33,212 nucleotides of DNA from Bacteroidales bacterium (GTDB lineage Bacteria > Bacteroidota > Bacteroidia > Bacteroidales > Marinilabiliaceae): positions 1 to 33,212 of the forward strand of contig JAKSLF010000030.1 of assembly GCA_024401355.1 (NCBI GenBank), given 5' to 3'. Below the pieces are notes generated by a model. The model did not search any database, was not told where the DNA came from, and saw only the letters and a list, made by a program, of their open reading frames with translations. Positions 8,930-16,508 of the stretch are shown here, piece by piece; the stretch's first letter is position 1, and the number at the start of each line of letters is the position of its first letter. A program made the translations under genes and the position numbers.

Positions 8930-9102
8930 CTTGTGTAATTTATTTTGTTATCTTATCCGTCTTATGTGATACTTTTCAGACCTCTAAGTTATACCTATTT
9001 TTAATCAAATGCAACAATTTTTCCCTCTTTTCTTCGCTGTCGGTTAAATATGTTCACTTTTTTCGACTCTATGCCACTCTTTTCTCTCCTGCTCAATTCT
9101 CT
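8930..9102 (-). other. Leader region between the 58-aa gene and the secreted-protein gene
   Basis: A 173-base A/T-rich gap. On the minus strand the best promoter candidate is TGCATTTG at 9013 to 9006, one mismatch from TAnnTTTG, which would give a leader of about 70 bases for the secreted-protein gene. No terminator hairpin follows the 58-aa gene. Confidence 0.3.
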
Positions 9103-9279
9103 TTATACACCTACACTAAAGTGATTCTCGTAGAATTTTATGCACGACATTATGCCAATCACTATTATTGCAATAAGTCCGGCTATCACTATCATCATGC
9201 ATCCTTTGAATCCCCATGGCGTTGCCGCTTTCTTGTTCCCATTTGACTTCGCCTTGATGTTCTTCTTCGTGTTCCCCAT
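9103..9279 (-). CDS. 58-residue single-pass membrane protein
   Basis: The minus-strand frame opens with ATG at 9279 and stops with TAA at 9105-9103. The product starts MGNTKKNIKAKSNGNKK, strongly positive, then has one hydrophobic helix about residues 28-47 (CMMIVIAGLIAIIVIGIMSC) and a short tail. The basic N-terminus predicts that it stays inside. Codon use is like the neighbours. It lies between the mdh terminator (24 bases upstream) and the secreted-protein gene, so it needs readthrough or an unseen promoter. No family recognised. The clean charge and hydrophobic pattern argue that the frame is real. Confidence 0.6.
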   Translation of the reverse strand: MGNTKKNIKAKSNGNKKAATPWGFKGCMMIVIAGLIAIIVIGIMSCIKFYENHFSVGV

Positions 9280-9302
9280 TTTTTCTACTCTTTTCCTATA
9301 TA

Positions 9303-9338
9303 TAAAAAACTGACAGACACCTCACCGATGTCTGCCAG
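9303..9338 (-). terminator. Rho-independent terminator of mdh
   Basis: On the minus strand, CTGGCAGACA (9338 to 9329) pairs with TGTCTGTCAG (9319 to 9310), ten pairs with one G-T, around a 9-base loop, and a T6 run follows at 9309 to 9304. It starts 20 bases after the mdh stop. Confidence 0.88.
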
Positions 9339-9358
9339 TCTATCTGTCTCTGTTTTTA

Positions 9359-10285
9359 TTACTTCTGAAGTACTGACATTACCTCAAGTACGTGCTTGCG
9401 GCTTGTCTGGAGAAGATCGTTCTCTGCCTTTGTGAGCTTCAACTCGAGTACCTTCTCAACACCCTTCTTGCCAAGTACTACTGGTACACCAAGGTAGCAG
9501 TCGTCAATGCCATACTCGCCCTCGAGCTTAACACAGCATGGAAATACTCGCTTCTGATCCTTTACGATTGCCTCTACCATTGCTGCTGCTGATGCACCTG
9601 GTGCATACCATGCTGATGTGCCCATCAACTTAACGAGCTCACCACCACCATTCTTTGTACGCTCTACGATTGCATCAAGCTTCTTCTTTGAAAGGAGCTC
9701 TGTTACAGGTATACCACCTACGTTTGTGTAACGTGGCAGTGGAACCATTGTGTCGCCATGACCACCAAGCAACTGTGCCTGAACGTCCTTTACTGACACC
9801 TTCAATGCCTCTGCTATGAATGCCTTGTAACGTGCTGTGTCAAGTACACCTGCCATACCTATCACGCGGTTACGTGGGAACTTTGATGTCAAGTGTGCCT
9901 GATATGTCATTACGTCAAGTGGGTTCGATACGATGATGATTACGCACTTAGGGCTGTACTTCACTACCTGCTCTACTACCGACTTTACAATGCCTGAGTT
10001 TACGCCGATAAGATCGTCACGTGTCATGCCTGGCTTACGTGGAAGACCTGATGTGATGACTACTACGTCTGAATTAGCTGTCTTTGAATAGTCGTTTGTT
10101 GCACCTACTGTACGTGTGTCATACATTGTTACTGGTGACTTCTGGAAAATATCGAGTGCCTTGCCTTCAGCAACACCTTCCTTGATGTCAAGGAGGACAA
10201 CTTCATTCGCAACCTCGCGGTATGCCAATACGTCAGCTACGGTAGCGCCTACGTTACCTGCGCCTACAACTGTTACTTTTGCCAT
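9359..10285 (-). CDS. mdh: Malate dehydrogenase (LDH-like type)
   Basis: 308 residues. It converts malate and oxaloacetate with NAD(H), a step of the fumarate-reducing branch used by anaerobic Bacteroidales to make succinate and propionate. The Rossmann loop GAGNVGAT is at 8-15 and D33 should bind the NAD ribose. R83 and R89 in LPRKPGMTRDDL and R152 are the substrate arginines; arginine at position 83, where lactate dehydrogenase has glutamine, favours malate. The catalytic pair is D149/H176 (GGHGDTMVPL). Length and motifs match the single-domain LDH-type MDH of Bacteroidetes. It has its own promoter, a long leader and a strong terminator, so it is a single-gene unit. Confidence 0.96.
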   Translation of the reverse strand: MAKVTVVGAGNVGATVADVLAYREVANEVVLLDIKEGVAEGKALDIFQKSPVTMYDTRTVGATNDYSKTANSDVVVITSGLPRKPGMTRDDLIGVNSGIVKSVVEQVVKYSPKCVIIIVSNPLDVMTYQAHLTSKFPRNRVIGMAGVLDTARYKAFIAEALKVSVKDVQAQLLGGHGDTMVPLPRYTNVGGIPVTELLSKKKLDAIVERTKNGGGELVKLMGTSAWYAPGASAAAMVEAIVKDQKRVFPCCVKLEGEYGIDDCYLGVPVVLGKKGVEKVLELKLTKAENDLLQTSRKHVLEVMSVLQK

Positions 10286-10355
10286 GTTATTAATTTTATA
10301 ATGCTTTGTGTTATTTTTGTTTCTTGTTCTTTTTCTTTTGTCTGTGAAATGTTTT

Positions 10356-10387
10356 GGTTGAGTGTTTAATATTTAACCATCTCAACC
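10356..10387 (-). other. Inverted repeat in the mdh mRNA leader
   Basis: GGTTGAG at 10356-10362 and CTCAACC at 10381-10387 can form a 7-bp stem in the leader predicted to start near 10424. The loop of 18 bases is A/T-rich. No T run follows on the minus strand, so it is not a terminator. It may stabilise the mRNA; nothing more can be said. Confidence 0.35.
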
Positions 10388-10429
10388 CGCATAATGTCTT
10401 TGTTTTACATCACGCCATCATCCACACCA

Positions 10430-10460
10430 CAAAAATACAAAGTATATCATAATTTGAAAA
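10430..10460 (-). promoter_or_regulatory. mdh: Promoter of mdh
   Basis: On the minus strand, TATTTTTG at 10437 to 10430 is an exact TAnnTTTG -7 element. TTTTC at 10460 to 10456, 18 bases upstream, is a weak -33 element. The leader would be about 140 bases long, unusually long for this window. Confidence 0.55.
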
Positions 10461-10532
10461 AATAAATACAGAAATTTTTCTTTATTTTTTCATGGCTAAC
10501 GTTTGCACAACTTCCTTTTCTGCTTCGTCAAC

Positions 10533-10904
10533 CTATTTTGATATGCTGTAGCCAATCATTAGTGCCAAATATCCCAATGTGATACTCAATACCATATATA
10601 TTAGCGATTCCATTACATGCTCGCCTCTTATCATCATCGACGCATCATTCATGAAGGTCGAGAATGTCGTGAACCCTCCACAAAAGCCTACTGTAAGCAG
10701 TAGTTTCAGCTCCGGATTTACGAGCGTCCCTTTCATGAATAGTCCATTAGCAAGTCCTATCAGCAGACATCCCACGATGTTCACGCTTATCGTTCCGTAT
10801 GGATATGTCCCAGCTAATAATGTCCCTAGCCATTTCGATACTCCATATCTTGCAACTCCTCCTAGTCCGCTGCCTATGAATACGTATATTGCTTCTTTTA
10901 GCAT
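10533..10904 (-). CDS. crcB: Fluoride exporter CrcB/Fluc
   Basis: 123 residues with four hydrophobic helices. The family marks are all there: GGVARYG near 15-21, GTISVNIVGC near 37-46 with the conserved Asn, and GFCGGFTTFSTF near 73-84 with the phenylalanines and threonines that line the fluoride pore. Fluc channels work as antiparallel dimers in the inner membrane and let fluoride leave the cell. The start is 12 bases after the phosphohexomutase stop, so it shares that transcript. There is no room for a fluoride riboswitch. Codons at the start (CTA AAA GAA GCA ATA) end almost all in purines, as in other minus-strand genes here. Confidence 0.95.
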   Translation of the reverse strand: MLKEAIYVFIGSGLGGVARYGVSKWLGTLLAGTYPYGTISVNIVGCLLIGLANGLFMKGTLVNPELKLLLTVGFCGGFTTFSTFMNDASMMIRGEHVMESLIYMVLSITLGYLALMIGYSISK

Positions 10905-10916
10905 CTTTCTGCAAGG

Positions 10917-12464
10917 TTAGTTGTTGTATAGTTGTGTCGAATCTACGTTTCTTATGTTCCTGAAGAATAGCTTCAACTTTTTCACGATCGATTCTGTTCC
11001 TCCTGCTATGTCACTCTCTATGTTTAGCGGCATCACCGGGTCATGCAACGACTGGCGTATGTGGAACCATCCTTTCTCATATTCGTTCGTGCATCGTATT
11101 CTCAGTCCTTCATAGTTTCGGGTTTCTTCTTCCCATCCTGGTATCTGAAGCACAAATTGGCGCAACGCCACGATTGTCTCGTTTGCCACTCGGCTGAAGT
11201 CGCTGTCCATTATGTCTAGTCTGTATTCTATGCTTTCCTGAGGCAGAGGCAGTTTTTCTATCAATGTCGATATGCTCTTGTTCTGCTGCTTCAGCTGGGC
11301 CAGCTTTATTACTATCTTTGTCGCGAAATATGCTCCGTCATCGCTGAACGAGTTCTCCTTGAATGCCGCATGTCCCGATGTCTCTATCGCCAGCCAGCAT
11401 GGTTCGCCCGAGGCGTTAAGTCTCTTGGCTTCCGCTATCACGTTCCTGTAGCCTCGCTGGTATCTGTGGTGCTTGCCACCCATCACTTCTGTGATGAATA
11501 TTCCAAGTCCGGTCGAGGTTATTGAGTCTGTCACGATTGTTGTCCCCGGATGCTCTTCCAGAACCATCGCTGTCGCCATCGCTACAAGTTCGTTTCTTGT
11601 GATGCATCGTCCGTCCGAGTCTACTATGCCCACACGGTCTACGTCCGAGTCAAACATGATTCCAAGGTCCGCTTTCTTGCTCGTTACGGCTGACGATAAC
11701 GATCTCATCGCTTCATAGTCGTCCGGACTCGATACATGGTTCGGAAATCTTCCGTCTGGGTTCAAAAATTGGCTGTCCGATACGTCTGCTCCAAGATGTC
11801 TCAACACTCTATATACAAAGAATGTCCCCGATCCGTTTCCTGCATCTACTATTATTTTAAGTCCTTCCAGTGGTTTGTGACCGTCTTGGCATGGTAGTGC
11901 CTCATACACTATCTTGCGCAGTTCCGCTGAATATATCGCCGGCAGGTTCGTTATATGTACTGTTCCTGGAGTCTCTTTTCCCGAATATCCCTCTGCTGCA
12001 AATTCCATTATCTGCACGAGGTCTTCCTGCACTATGTCTCTGCCTCCGGTGAAGAATTTTAATCCGTTGACGTTGAACGATAGATGTGTTCCTGTCGCAG
12101 TTATCATTATTGCTCCGTCTGCTTGAAGGTCTGGCCATTTCTCAAGCGTTTCTAGCGACGGTTTCGTGATCATCTGCAACGATGGGGTAGAGGTGAGGTC
12201 GCAGTTCATGACGTCACATCCCATTTCGGTTATCGACTGCTCCAGGTCTTCCATGAATTTCGGACCCGTAAGTCTGCAGTCCATGCCTACCGCTATGCGC
12301 AGAGGATGTTTGCCTCGCAACTCCCATAACCAGCGTACAAATCCTTTGCCTAGCGCCGACACTTTCTCACTGGTCAGGTTCACTTTCTCACCAATGATTC
12401 CGTCCGACGCTACTCCGCGTATCTCCGCTCCATTCTGTAGCTGTGTCCATTCTGCCCCCAACAT
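10917..12464 (-). CDS. Phosphoglucomutase/phosphomannomutase, plant-type, with altered catalytic loop
   Basis: 515 residues of the alpha-D-phosphohexomutase superfamily, which moves phosphate between C1 and C6 of hexoses. The Mg-binding loop DSDVDR (272-277), the sugar loop ETSGHAAF (about 363-370) and the phosphate loop RQSLHDPVMPLN near the C-terminus (about 480) are good. SLHDPVMPLN is typical of the plant-like subgroup. The catalytic loop normally reads TASHxP with a phosphoserine, but here it is TATGTHLS at 122-129: two extra residues and threonine in place of serine. The frame is unbroken on both sides (DGAIMI before, NGLKFF after). It may use Thr as phosphate carrier, or have lost mutase activity. 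Downstream of the SIS gene by 30 bases. Confidence 0.87.
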   Translation of the reverse strand: MLGAEWTQLQNGAEIRGVASDGIIGEKVNLTSEKVSALGKGFVRWLWELRGKHPLRIAVGMDCRLTGPKFMEDLEQSITEMGCDVMNCDLTSTPSLQMITKPSLETLEKWPDLQADGAIMITATGTHLSFNVNGLKFFTGGRDIVQEDLVQIMEFAAEGYSGKETPGTVHITNLPAIYSAELRKIVYEALPCQDGHKPLEGLKIIVDAGNGSGTFFVYRVLRHLGADVSDSQFLNPDGRFPNHVSSPDDYEAMRSLSSAVTSKKADLGIMFDSDVDRVGIVDSDGRCITRNELVAMATAMVLEEHPGTTIVTDSITSTGLGIFITEVMGGKHHRYQRGYRNVIAEAKRLNASGEPCWLAIETSGHAAFKENSFSDDGAYFATKIVIKLAQLKQQNKSISTLIEKLPLPQESIEYRLDIMDSDFSRVANETIVALRQFVLQIPGWEEETRNYEGLRIRCTNEYEKGWFHIRQSLHDPVMPLNIESDIAGGTESIVKKLKLFFRNIRNVDSTQLYNN

Positions 12465-12504
12465 AATTAATTGTCTATTATCAATTATCCATTATCAATT
12501 GTCA
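12463..12504. repeat. Three imperfect 14-bp tandem repeats at the SIS-gene/mutase junction
   Basis: On the + strand: ATAATTAATTGTCT (12463-12476), ATTATCAATTATCC (12477-12490), ATTATCAATTGTCA (12491-12504). The array runs from the mutase start codon into the last codons of the SIS-domain gene and supplies its stop codon. Confidence 0.7.
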
Positions 12505-13115
12505 ATGCTCTTCCCCGCTTGCTTCCTCGATACGTTACCCAGATATCCTCCATGGTGACGTTTCGCATATTCCGCACTCGTGAATCCTATCTTCTTCATC
12601 AGCATCACTACCAGTATGTCACCTATGACGGTCATGACTGTTGTCGATGTCGTAGGTGTCAGACCAAGTGCACATACTTCTTTCGGACTTCCTGTGGCCA
12701 GCACTACGTCTGCTTCGTCTGCCAGCAAACTATCCGGATTTCCTGTGATGACGATGATTGGCACTTTCTCATATAGGTTCCTCGCCAAGTCTATGAGTTC
12801 CACTATCTCTCGCGTCTTGCCCGAGTTGCTTATCAGCACCATGATGTCATTCTTCTGCATCACGCCCAAGTCACCATGCTGTGCTTCTGCCGGATGCAGA
12901 AATATTGCTGGCGAACCTGTCGAGCTGAAGGTGGTCGACATGTTTATGGCTATCTGACCAGCTTTGCCCATGCCGCTCATTATTATTTTGCCACCAAGCT
13001 CATGCACGTGGTGATGTATCATTTCGACCGCTTTGTCAAACGAGTCTGTCACCGGGATGTTCATCACGGCTTCTGCTTCGTGCTTCAGTATGTCGGTTAT
13101 TATCGTTCTGTCCAT
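12495..13115 (-). CDS. SIS-domain sugar-phosphate isomerase (KdsD/KpsF-like, no CBS domains)
   Basis: 206 residues made of a single SIS domain: GMGKAGQIAINMSTTFSSTG near 48-67, HPAEAQHGDLG near 74-84, and SNSGKTREIVELI near 95-107. These match arabinose-5-phosphate isomerases, which turn ribulose-5-phosphate into arabinose-5-phosphate for Kdo in lipopolysaccharide. Enterobacterial KdsD and KpsF are about 320 residues with two C-terminal CBS domains; these are absent, and the frame ends about 25 residues after the SIS fold. Short forms exist in Bacteroidetes. The neighbouring phosphohexomutase suggests shared work in envelope-sugar supply. The last residues (SIDN) come from the 14-bp repeat array. 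Confidence 0.83.
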   Translation of the reverse strand: MDRTIITDILKHEAEAVMNIPVTDSFDKAVEMIHHHVHELGGKIIMSGMGKAGQIAINMSTTFSSTGSPAIFLHPAEAQHGDLGVMQKNDIMVLISNSGKTREIVELIDLARNLYEKVPIIVITGNPDSLLADEADVVLATGSPKEVCALGLTPTTSTTVMTVIGDILVVMLMKKIGFTSAEYAKRHHGGYLGNVSRKQAGKSIDN

Positions 13116-13186
13116 TTCCTAGCTTTTTCTTTTTTGAAGGTTTTGTTTGTTTTATGAAGGATTCGATTTTTTGCTTTTTCTTTCGG

Positions 13187-14824
13187 CTAGTAGTCGTAAT
13201 ATCTGTTCTTCAGGCTCCATCTGAGTGCGAAGTAGAAGTTCTTCGTGCTTTTCGAGTCGTAGTCGCTGTCCATCTTGCGCAATCTCACGCCTGCGGTGAA
13301 GTTCATCATCGTTCGTGGATTGATAAGGAAGGTGGTCGCAAAGTCACCATATTTCACGGTGGTCTTGTTTCCTTGCAGCATCTTTATTCCATATTGACCG
13401 TTACGTTTCACGCTCGCTATCACCGGATTGTGACCATACGACAATGTGTCGTTTGGTATGTCGTCTCCATACTGGGCAAAGTTAAATTGTCCTTTCACCA
13501 GAAGTCTCTTGTACCTGTAGTTTGCTATCGCTACAAGTTCCCTGAAGTTCGCTCCAAGCGGATGAGCCAGCGACTGGTTGTGGTGCGTGTAGCTTCCCAT
13601 TCCGTCATACTGCGAATAGCAGAACGGTCGGGCGTATGAATATTCCACCTGAAGGTCAAGTCCCTTGGCTGTCGCAAAGTCCGTCGATTTCAATCCTATC
13701 AGATATGCATATTTGTTCGACCAGTATCCTTTGTCCGACACCATCTCCTTCAGTCTGAATTCGTTCAGCATCAATTGTCCATGCAATGTCAGCCAGTTGC
13801 ACAATATCACTTTCGTGTTTAAGCCCACAATCATCTTGTCTGGCGATCCTGAGTTGAATTCACATGGTCTGAACACTACAAACGGATTGACATATTCAAG
13901 GTCTATGTTCCTGCTTTCGCCGGTCTTCCTCCACGCCGCCTGTGTTACGTTCTCAAATAATCCTACCGACCATCGTCCAAACATGTTCCAGTCCAGATAG
14001 TGCGTGAAGCTGTATTTCTGTCTGAATCCGTTGTTGCTCGTTTTCTGGTTGTCATGTGTCTCCAACTGCGACATCATCATCATGTACCTCACGTTCATGA
14101 ATCTGACGTTAAACTGGAAGTATGGATATGTTGGAGCCGCATCCGACAACAGCAGCGACCTGTATCCGTCTCCTATGAAGTTCTTGCCTCGTCCCAGCTG
14201 AAAGTCCACGTATTTGCCAACGTTGAAACCTATGTATCCATTTGCATTCTGGAAGTCATAGTACGATGACTCTCGCTTATAGTTCGACTGTCCCGGAACC
14301 GACTTGAATTGCTTGTCTATGATGTTCTCCAGATATGTGTCGTATCTAGCCTGCACTTCGCTGAAGTCCATGTAGAACCAGAAGTTCTTGCCCAGGTTTC
14401 CGTTGACGTAGAATCCTCGCGAGTTCGTATATGTATTCCTGTCTCCGTCTCTTCCCAGCTCAAAGTCGCAGAATGGGTTTATGGCTACATATATTTCTTT
14501 GTATCTCCACGCCAGAAAGTCGTCATGTATCAGGTTCTTGAATATGTTCCCACATACCGGCTTCCCGTTTTCGGCTTCACGCGGATGCACATACTCGTCT
14601 CTTCTGGCTATACCATCATATATAAGTGAGTCGAGGTCATAATATTCTCTCAACTCATCAAGTTTATACATCCTTATTGATGAATGCAGCTTGTTGTTGC
14701 CAACGACATACATCTGGCGCTGGAAAGGGTCAAACTGCGAGTTCTCGTAGTAGCTGTAACCCTGTGCCGCAGCACCAACTGCCGTCAGTAGCATACCTAT
14801 ATATATAATAGCAAGTCTCTTCAT
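13187..14824 (-). CDS. RemB/Wzi-like outer-membrane beta-barrel protein
   Basis: 545 residues from the ATG at 14824 (an ATG at 14839 would overlap fmt). Signal peptide about 1-21 (MKRLAIIYIGMLLTAVGAAA). The body is rich in alternating aromatic strands, with a motif near residue 215, GRGKNFIGDGYRSLLLSD, that I know from RemB and from Wzi-type capsule-assembly barrels in Bacteroidetes. RemB is tied to gliding motility in Flavobacterium; Wzi anchors capsule to the cell surface in Escherichia. No other gliding gene (gld, spr) is visible, so a surface-polysaccharide role fits better. It follows fmt by 5 bases. The final residues (RYYDY) are aromatic, as for barrel assembly signals. No obvious terminator follows. 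Confidence 0.78.
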   Translation of the reverse strand: MKRLAIIYIGMLLTAVGAAAQGYSYYENSQFDPFQRQMYVVGNNKLHSSIRMYKLDELREYYDLDSLIYDGIARRDEYVHPREAENGKPVCGNIFKNLIHDDFLAWRYKEIYVAINPFCDFELGRDGDRNTYTNSRGFYVNGNLGKNFWFYMDFSEVQARYDTYLENIIDKQFKSVPGQSNYKRESSYYDFQNANGYIGFNVGKYVDFQLGRGKNFIGDGYRSLLLSDAAPTYPYFQFNVRFMNVRYMMMMSQLETHDNQKTSNNGFRQKYSFTHYLDWNMFGRWSVGLFENVTQAAWRKTGESRNIDLEYVNPFVVFRPCEFNSGSPDKMIVGLNTKVILCNWLTLHGQLMLNEFRLKEMVSDKGYWSNKYAYLIGLKSTDFATAKGLDLQVEYSYARPFCYSQYDGMGSYTHHNQSLAHPLGANFRELVAIANYRYKRLLVKGQFNFAQYGDDIPNDTLSYGHNPVIASVKRNGQYGIKMLQGNKTTVKYGDFATTFLINPRTMMNFTAGVRLRKMDSDYDSKSTKNFYFALRWSLKNRYYDY

Positions 14825-14829
14825 CTTTT

Positions 14830-15777
14830 TTATATGCACTTCGATTCGTCACCAAGATGGAATCCCTGCAGAAACGACTTTATGTCCATTCTCTTCTTTC
14901 CTGCTGCTTGCAGACTCTCTATGCTGAGCGCTTTGTCCGCTGTGCCTACCATCAGATAATTCTTACCGTCTGTCTCTATGGCTCCTGCCGCCAACTTCTT
15001 GTCCGAGATCGATGTCTTGTATATCTTGGTGCTCACAGCTACGCCTTTTGCATCTACTATCTCTGTCCATGCTGTAGGGTAGGGCGACAGTCCTCTCACT
15101 TTGTTGTGAAGTGTCGTCGAGTCTTTCGTCCAGTCCAGTCTCATGTCTTCTTTGAACAGTTTTGGCGCCGGACGCAGTTCCGTTCCGTCTTCCAGCATCG
15201 ACTGTGCTTTCAGGTCTGTCTTGCCTGCTTCTATCAGTTTCAAGGTCTCAATGAGTGTTGCCGCACCTGTTGTCATCAGCTTGTCATGCACGCTTCCCGC
15301 ATCGTCTTCCGGCAATATGTCTATCGCTTTCTGCAGCAATACGTCTCCCGTGTCTATCTCATGCTTCAGCTTGAATGTCGTTACGCCTGTTGTCTTGTCT
15401 CCGTTCATCACCGCCCAGTTTATCGGCGCTGCTCCTCTGTATTGAGGCAATATCGACGCATGGAGGTTGTAGGTGCCCAGAGGTGGCATGTTCCATACTA
15501 TCTCTGGCAACATCCTGAAGGCTACGACTATCTGAAGGTCTGCCTTCAATCCTCGCAACTCTTCAACAAATGCTTCGTCTTTCAAGCGCTCCGGCTGCAT
15601 TATCTTCAGCCCTCTCTCTTCGGCAAATTCCTTTACTGCCGATTTCGATATCTTCTGACCTCTGCCCGATGGTTTGTCCGGCATCGTCACCACGCCCACT
15701 ACGTCATAACCCGCATCACAGATGGCGCGAAGGCTCTCGACCGCAAAGTCCGGCGTACCCATAAAGACTATTCTCAT
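14830..15777 (-). CDS. fmt: Methionyl-tRNA formyltransferase
   Basis: 315 residues from the ATG at 15777, where MRIVFMGTPDFAVESL is the standard opening. An in-frame ATG at 15819 would add 14 residues but lies in the loop of a strong hairpin, so it is rejected. The formyl-transfer region has NLHASILPQYRGAAPINWAVM with the catalytic Asn-His pair, and DTGDVLLQ follows; the C-terminal OB-like tRNA-binding domain is about 205-310. The enzyme formylates initiator Met-tRNA from 10-formyl-THF. It has its own promoter at 15833-15840. Confidence 0.96.
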   Translation of the reverse strand: MRIVFMGTPDFAVESLRAICDAGYDVVGVVTMPDKPSGRGQKISKSAVKEFAEERGLKIMQPERLKDEAFVEELRGLKADLQIVVAFRMLPEIVWNMPPLGTYNLHASILPQYRGAAPINWAVMNGDKTTGVTTFKLKHEIDTGDVLLQKAIDILPEDDAGSVHDKLMTTGAATLIETLKLIEAGKTDLKAQSMLEDGTELRPAPKLFKEDMRLDWTKDSTTLHNKVRGLSPYPTAWTEIVDAKGVAVSTKIYKTSISDKKLAAGAIETDGKNYLMVGTADKALSIESLQAAGKKRMDIKSFLQGFHLGDESKCI

Positions 15778-15797
15778 TACTTCCTTTTTTATTAACG

Positions 15798-15832
15798 CAA
15801 AACCGTAGGCACATTTCATAATGCGCCCACGG
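15798..15832 (-). terminator. Strong hairpin, terminator of the acidic protein gene or leader hairpin of fmt
   Basis: On the minus strand, positions 15832 to 15820 and 15815 to 15803 pair over 13 bp with two G-T pairs around a four-base loop, and TTTT follows at 15802 to 15799. It sits 20 bases past the stop of the gene at 15852-16214 and immediately downstream of the fmt -7 box. Confidence 0.65.
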
Positions 15833-15840
15833 CAAATGTA
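15833..15840 (-). promoter_or_regulatory. fmt: Promoter -7 element of fmt
   Basis: TACATTTG on the minus strand is an exact TAnnTTTG match, 12 bases after the stop of the upstream gene. Transcription would start near 15826-15828, at the base of the hairpin described separately. No good -33 element is seen in the upstream coding end. Confidence 0.5.
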
Positions 15841-15851
15841 TTTTCTTCTGT

Positions 15852-16214
15852 TTATTCCAGACCCGACTCGTCTGCTATGTCGATGTCTTCAAAGTTGTCA
15901 GTTGGCTTTTCTACCTCGTCTGGCTCCTCTTCCTCATCTACATCCTCACCACCTGTGAGGTCCATCTCATCGTCACCACCTATTCCATCGCTGTCAAGGT
16001 CTACATCTTCCTTGACTGGGAATTTAATAAGGTAAATAAAATCTTCTGTCTCTATTCTTAACGCCGACATGAATTTGCCACCTCCGATGTCAAGTGTCTC
16101 TATCTGGTTCTGGAATCCCTCTGGAAATGTCTCTTCGAGAAGTTTTCTCATCTTCTCGTCAAGCTTCTCATAGTTCTTGATGACACGTGGTTTGTTACTT
16201 TTTGGTTTTGCCAT
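15852..16214 (-). CDS. Small protein with a very acidic C-terminal tail, function unknown
   Basis: 120 residues from the ATG at 16214; an in-frame ATG at 16286 would add 24 mostly basic residues and both lie in the predicted transcript. I prefer 16214 because the relatives I recall from Bacteroides begin in the same way (MAKPKSNKPRVIKNYEKLD) and the leader is A-rich. The first 75 residues look folded: LEETFPEGFQNQI, then SALRIETEDFIYLIKFPV. The last 45 are almost all Asp, Glu and Gly. This is a Bacteroidetes-restricted type with no known function. Acidic tails often bind basic partners such as ribosomal or DNA-binding proteins; that is inference. It precedes fmt. Confidence 0.72.
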   Translation of the reverse strand: MAKPKSNKPRVIKNYEKLDEKMRKLLEETFPEGFQNQIETLDIGGGKFMSALRIETEDFIYLIKFPVKEDVDLDSDGIGGDDEMDLTGGEDVDEEEEPDEVEKPTDNFEDIDIADESGLE

Positions 16215-16321
16215 TTCTTCTATCGTTCTATATTGTTCTTTTTTTTCCTTTTTCTCTTCGGCAAGGAATCTCCGCCTCTGGCTCATGACTGCCTTCCTGG
16301 CTTCACATCCCTTTCCGATGC

Positions 16322-16350
16322 CAAATATAGGAACTTTTTGTATTATGAAA
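16322..16350 (-). promoter_or_regulatory. Promoter of the acidic-tail protein gene
   Basis: On the minus strand, TATATTTG at 16329 to 16322 is an exact -7 element, and TTTC at 16350 to 16347 is a weak -33 element 17 bases upstream. Transcription should begin near 16316. It is one half of a divergent promoter region; the other half is at 16482. Confidence 0.6.
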
Positions 16351-16481
16351 GAATATCAGATGAAAAAAGATAGTTAATATTTTGCAAAAACCTTTTTTTC
16401 TCTTTTTTCTCAGTTCTCTCTTCTTCCATAATGCTGAAAAATTATTTTCGCGAAACACGTACTTTCAACCTACTTTTTTCT

Positions 16482-16489
16482 TACCTTTG
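16482..16489 (+). promoter_or_regulatory. Promoter -7 element of the basic-protein gene
   Basis: TACCTTTG is an exact TAnnTTTG match. Transcription would start near 16495, between the ATG at 16431 and the ATG at 16509, which decides the start of the gene in favour of 16509. Confidence 0.55.
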
Positions 16490-16508
16490 TGCTATCTATA
16501 TTATAGGT

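Noticed and set aside
10905-10916. A fluoride riboswitch ahead of crcB
   Set aside because: Only 12 bases separate crcB from the mutase stop, too few for the aptamer, and no such structure was seen in the coding end.
14857-15795. A 312-codon open frame on the plus strand opposite fmt
   Set aside because: The product is very rich in Cys, Arg and Tyr and has no signature, while fmt is certain on the other strand.
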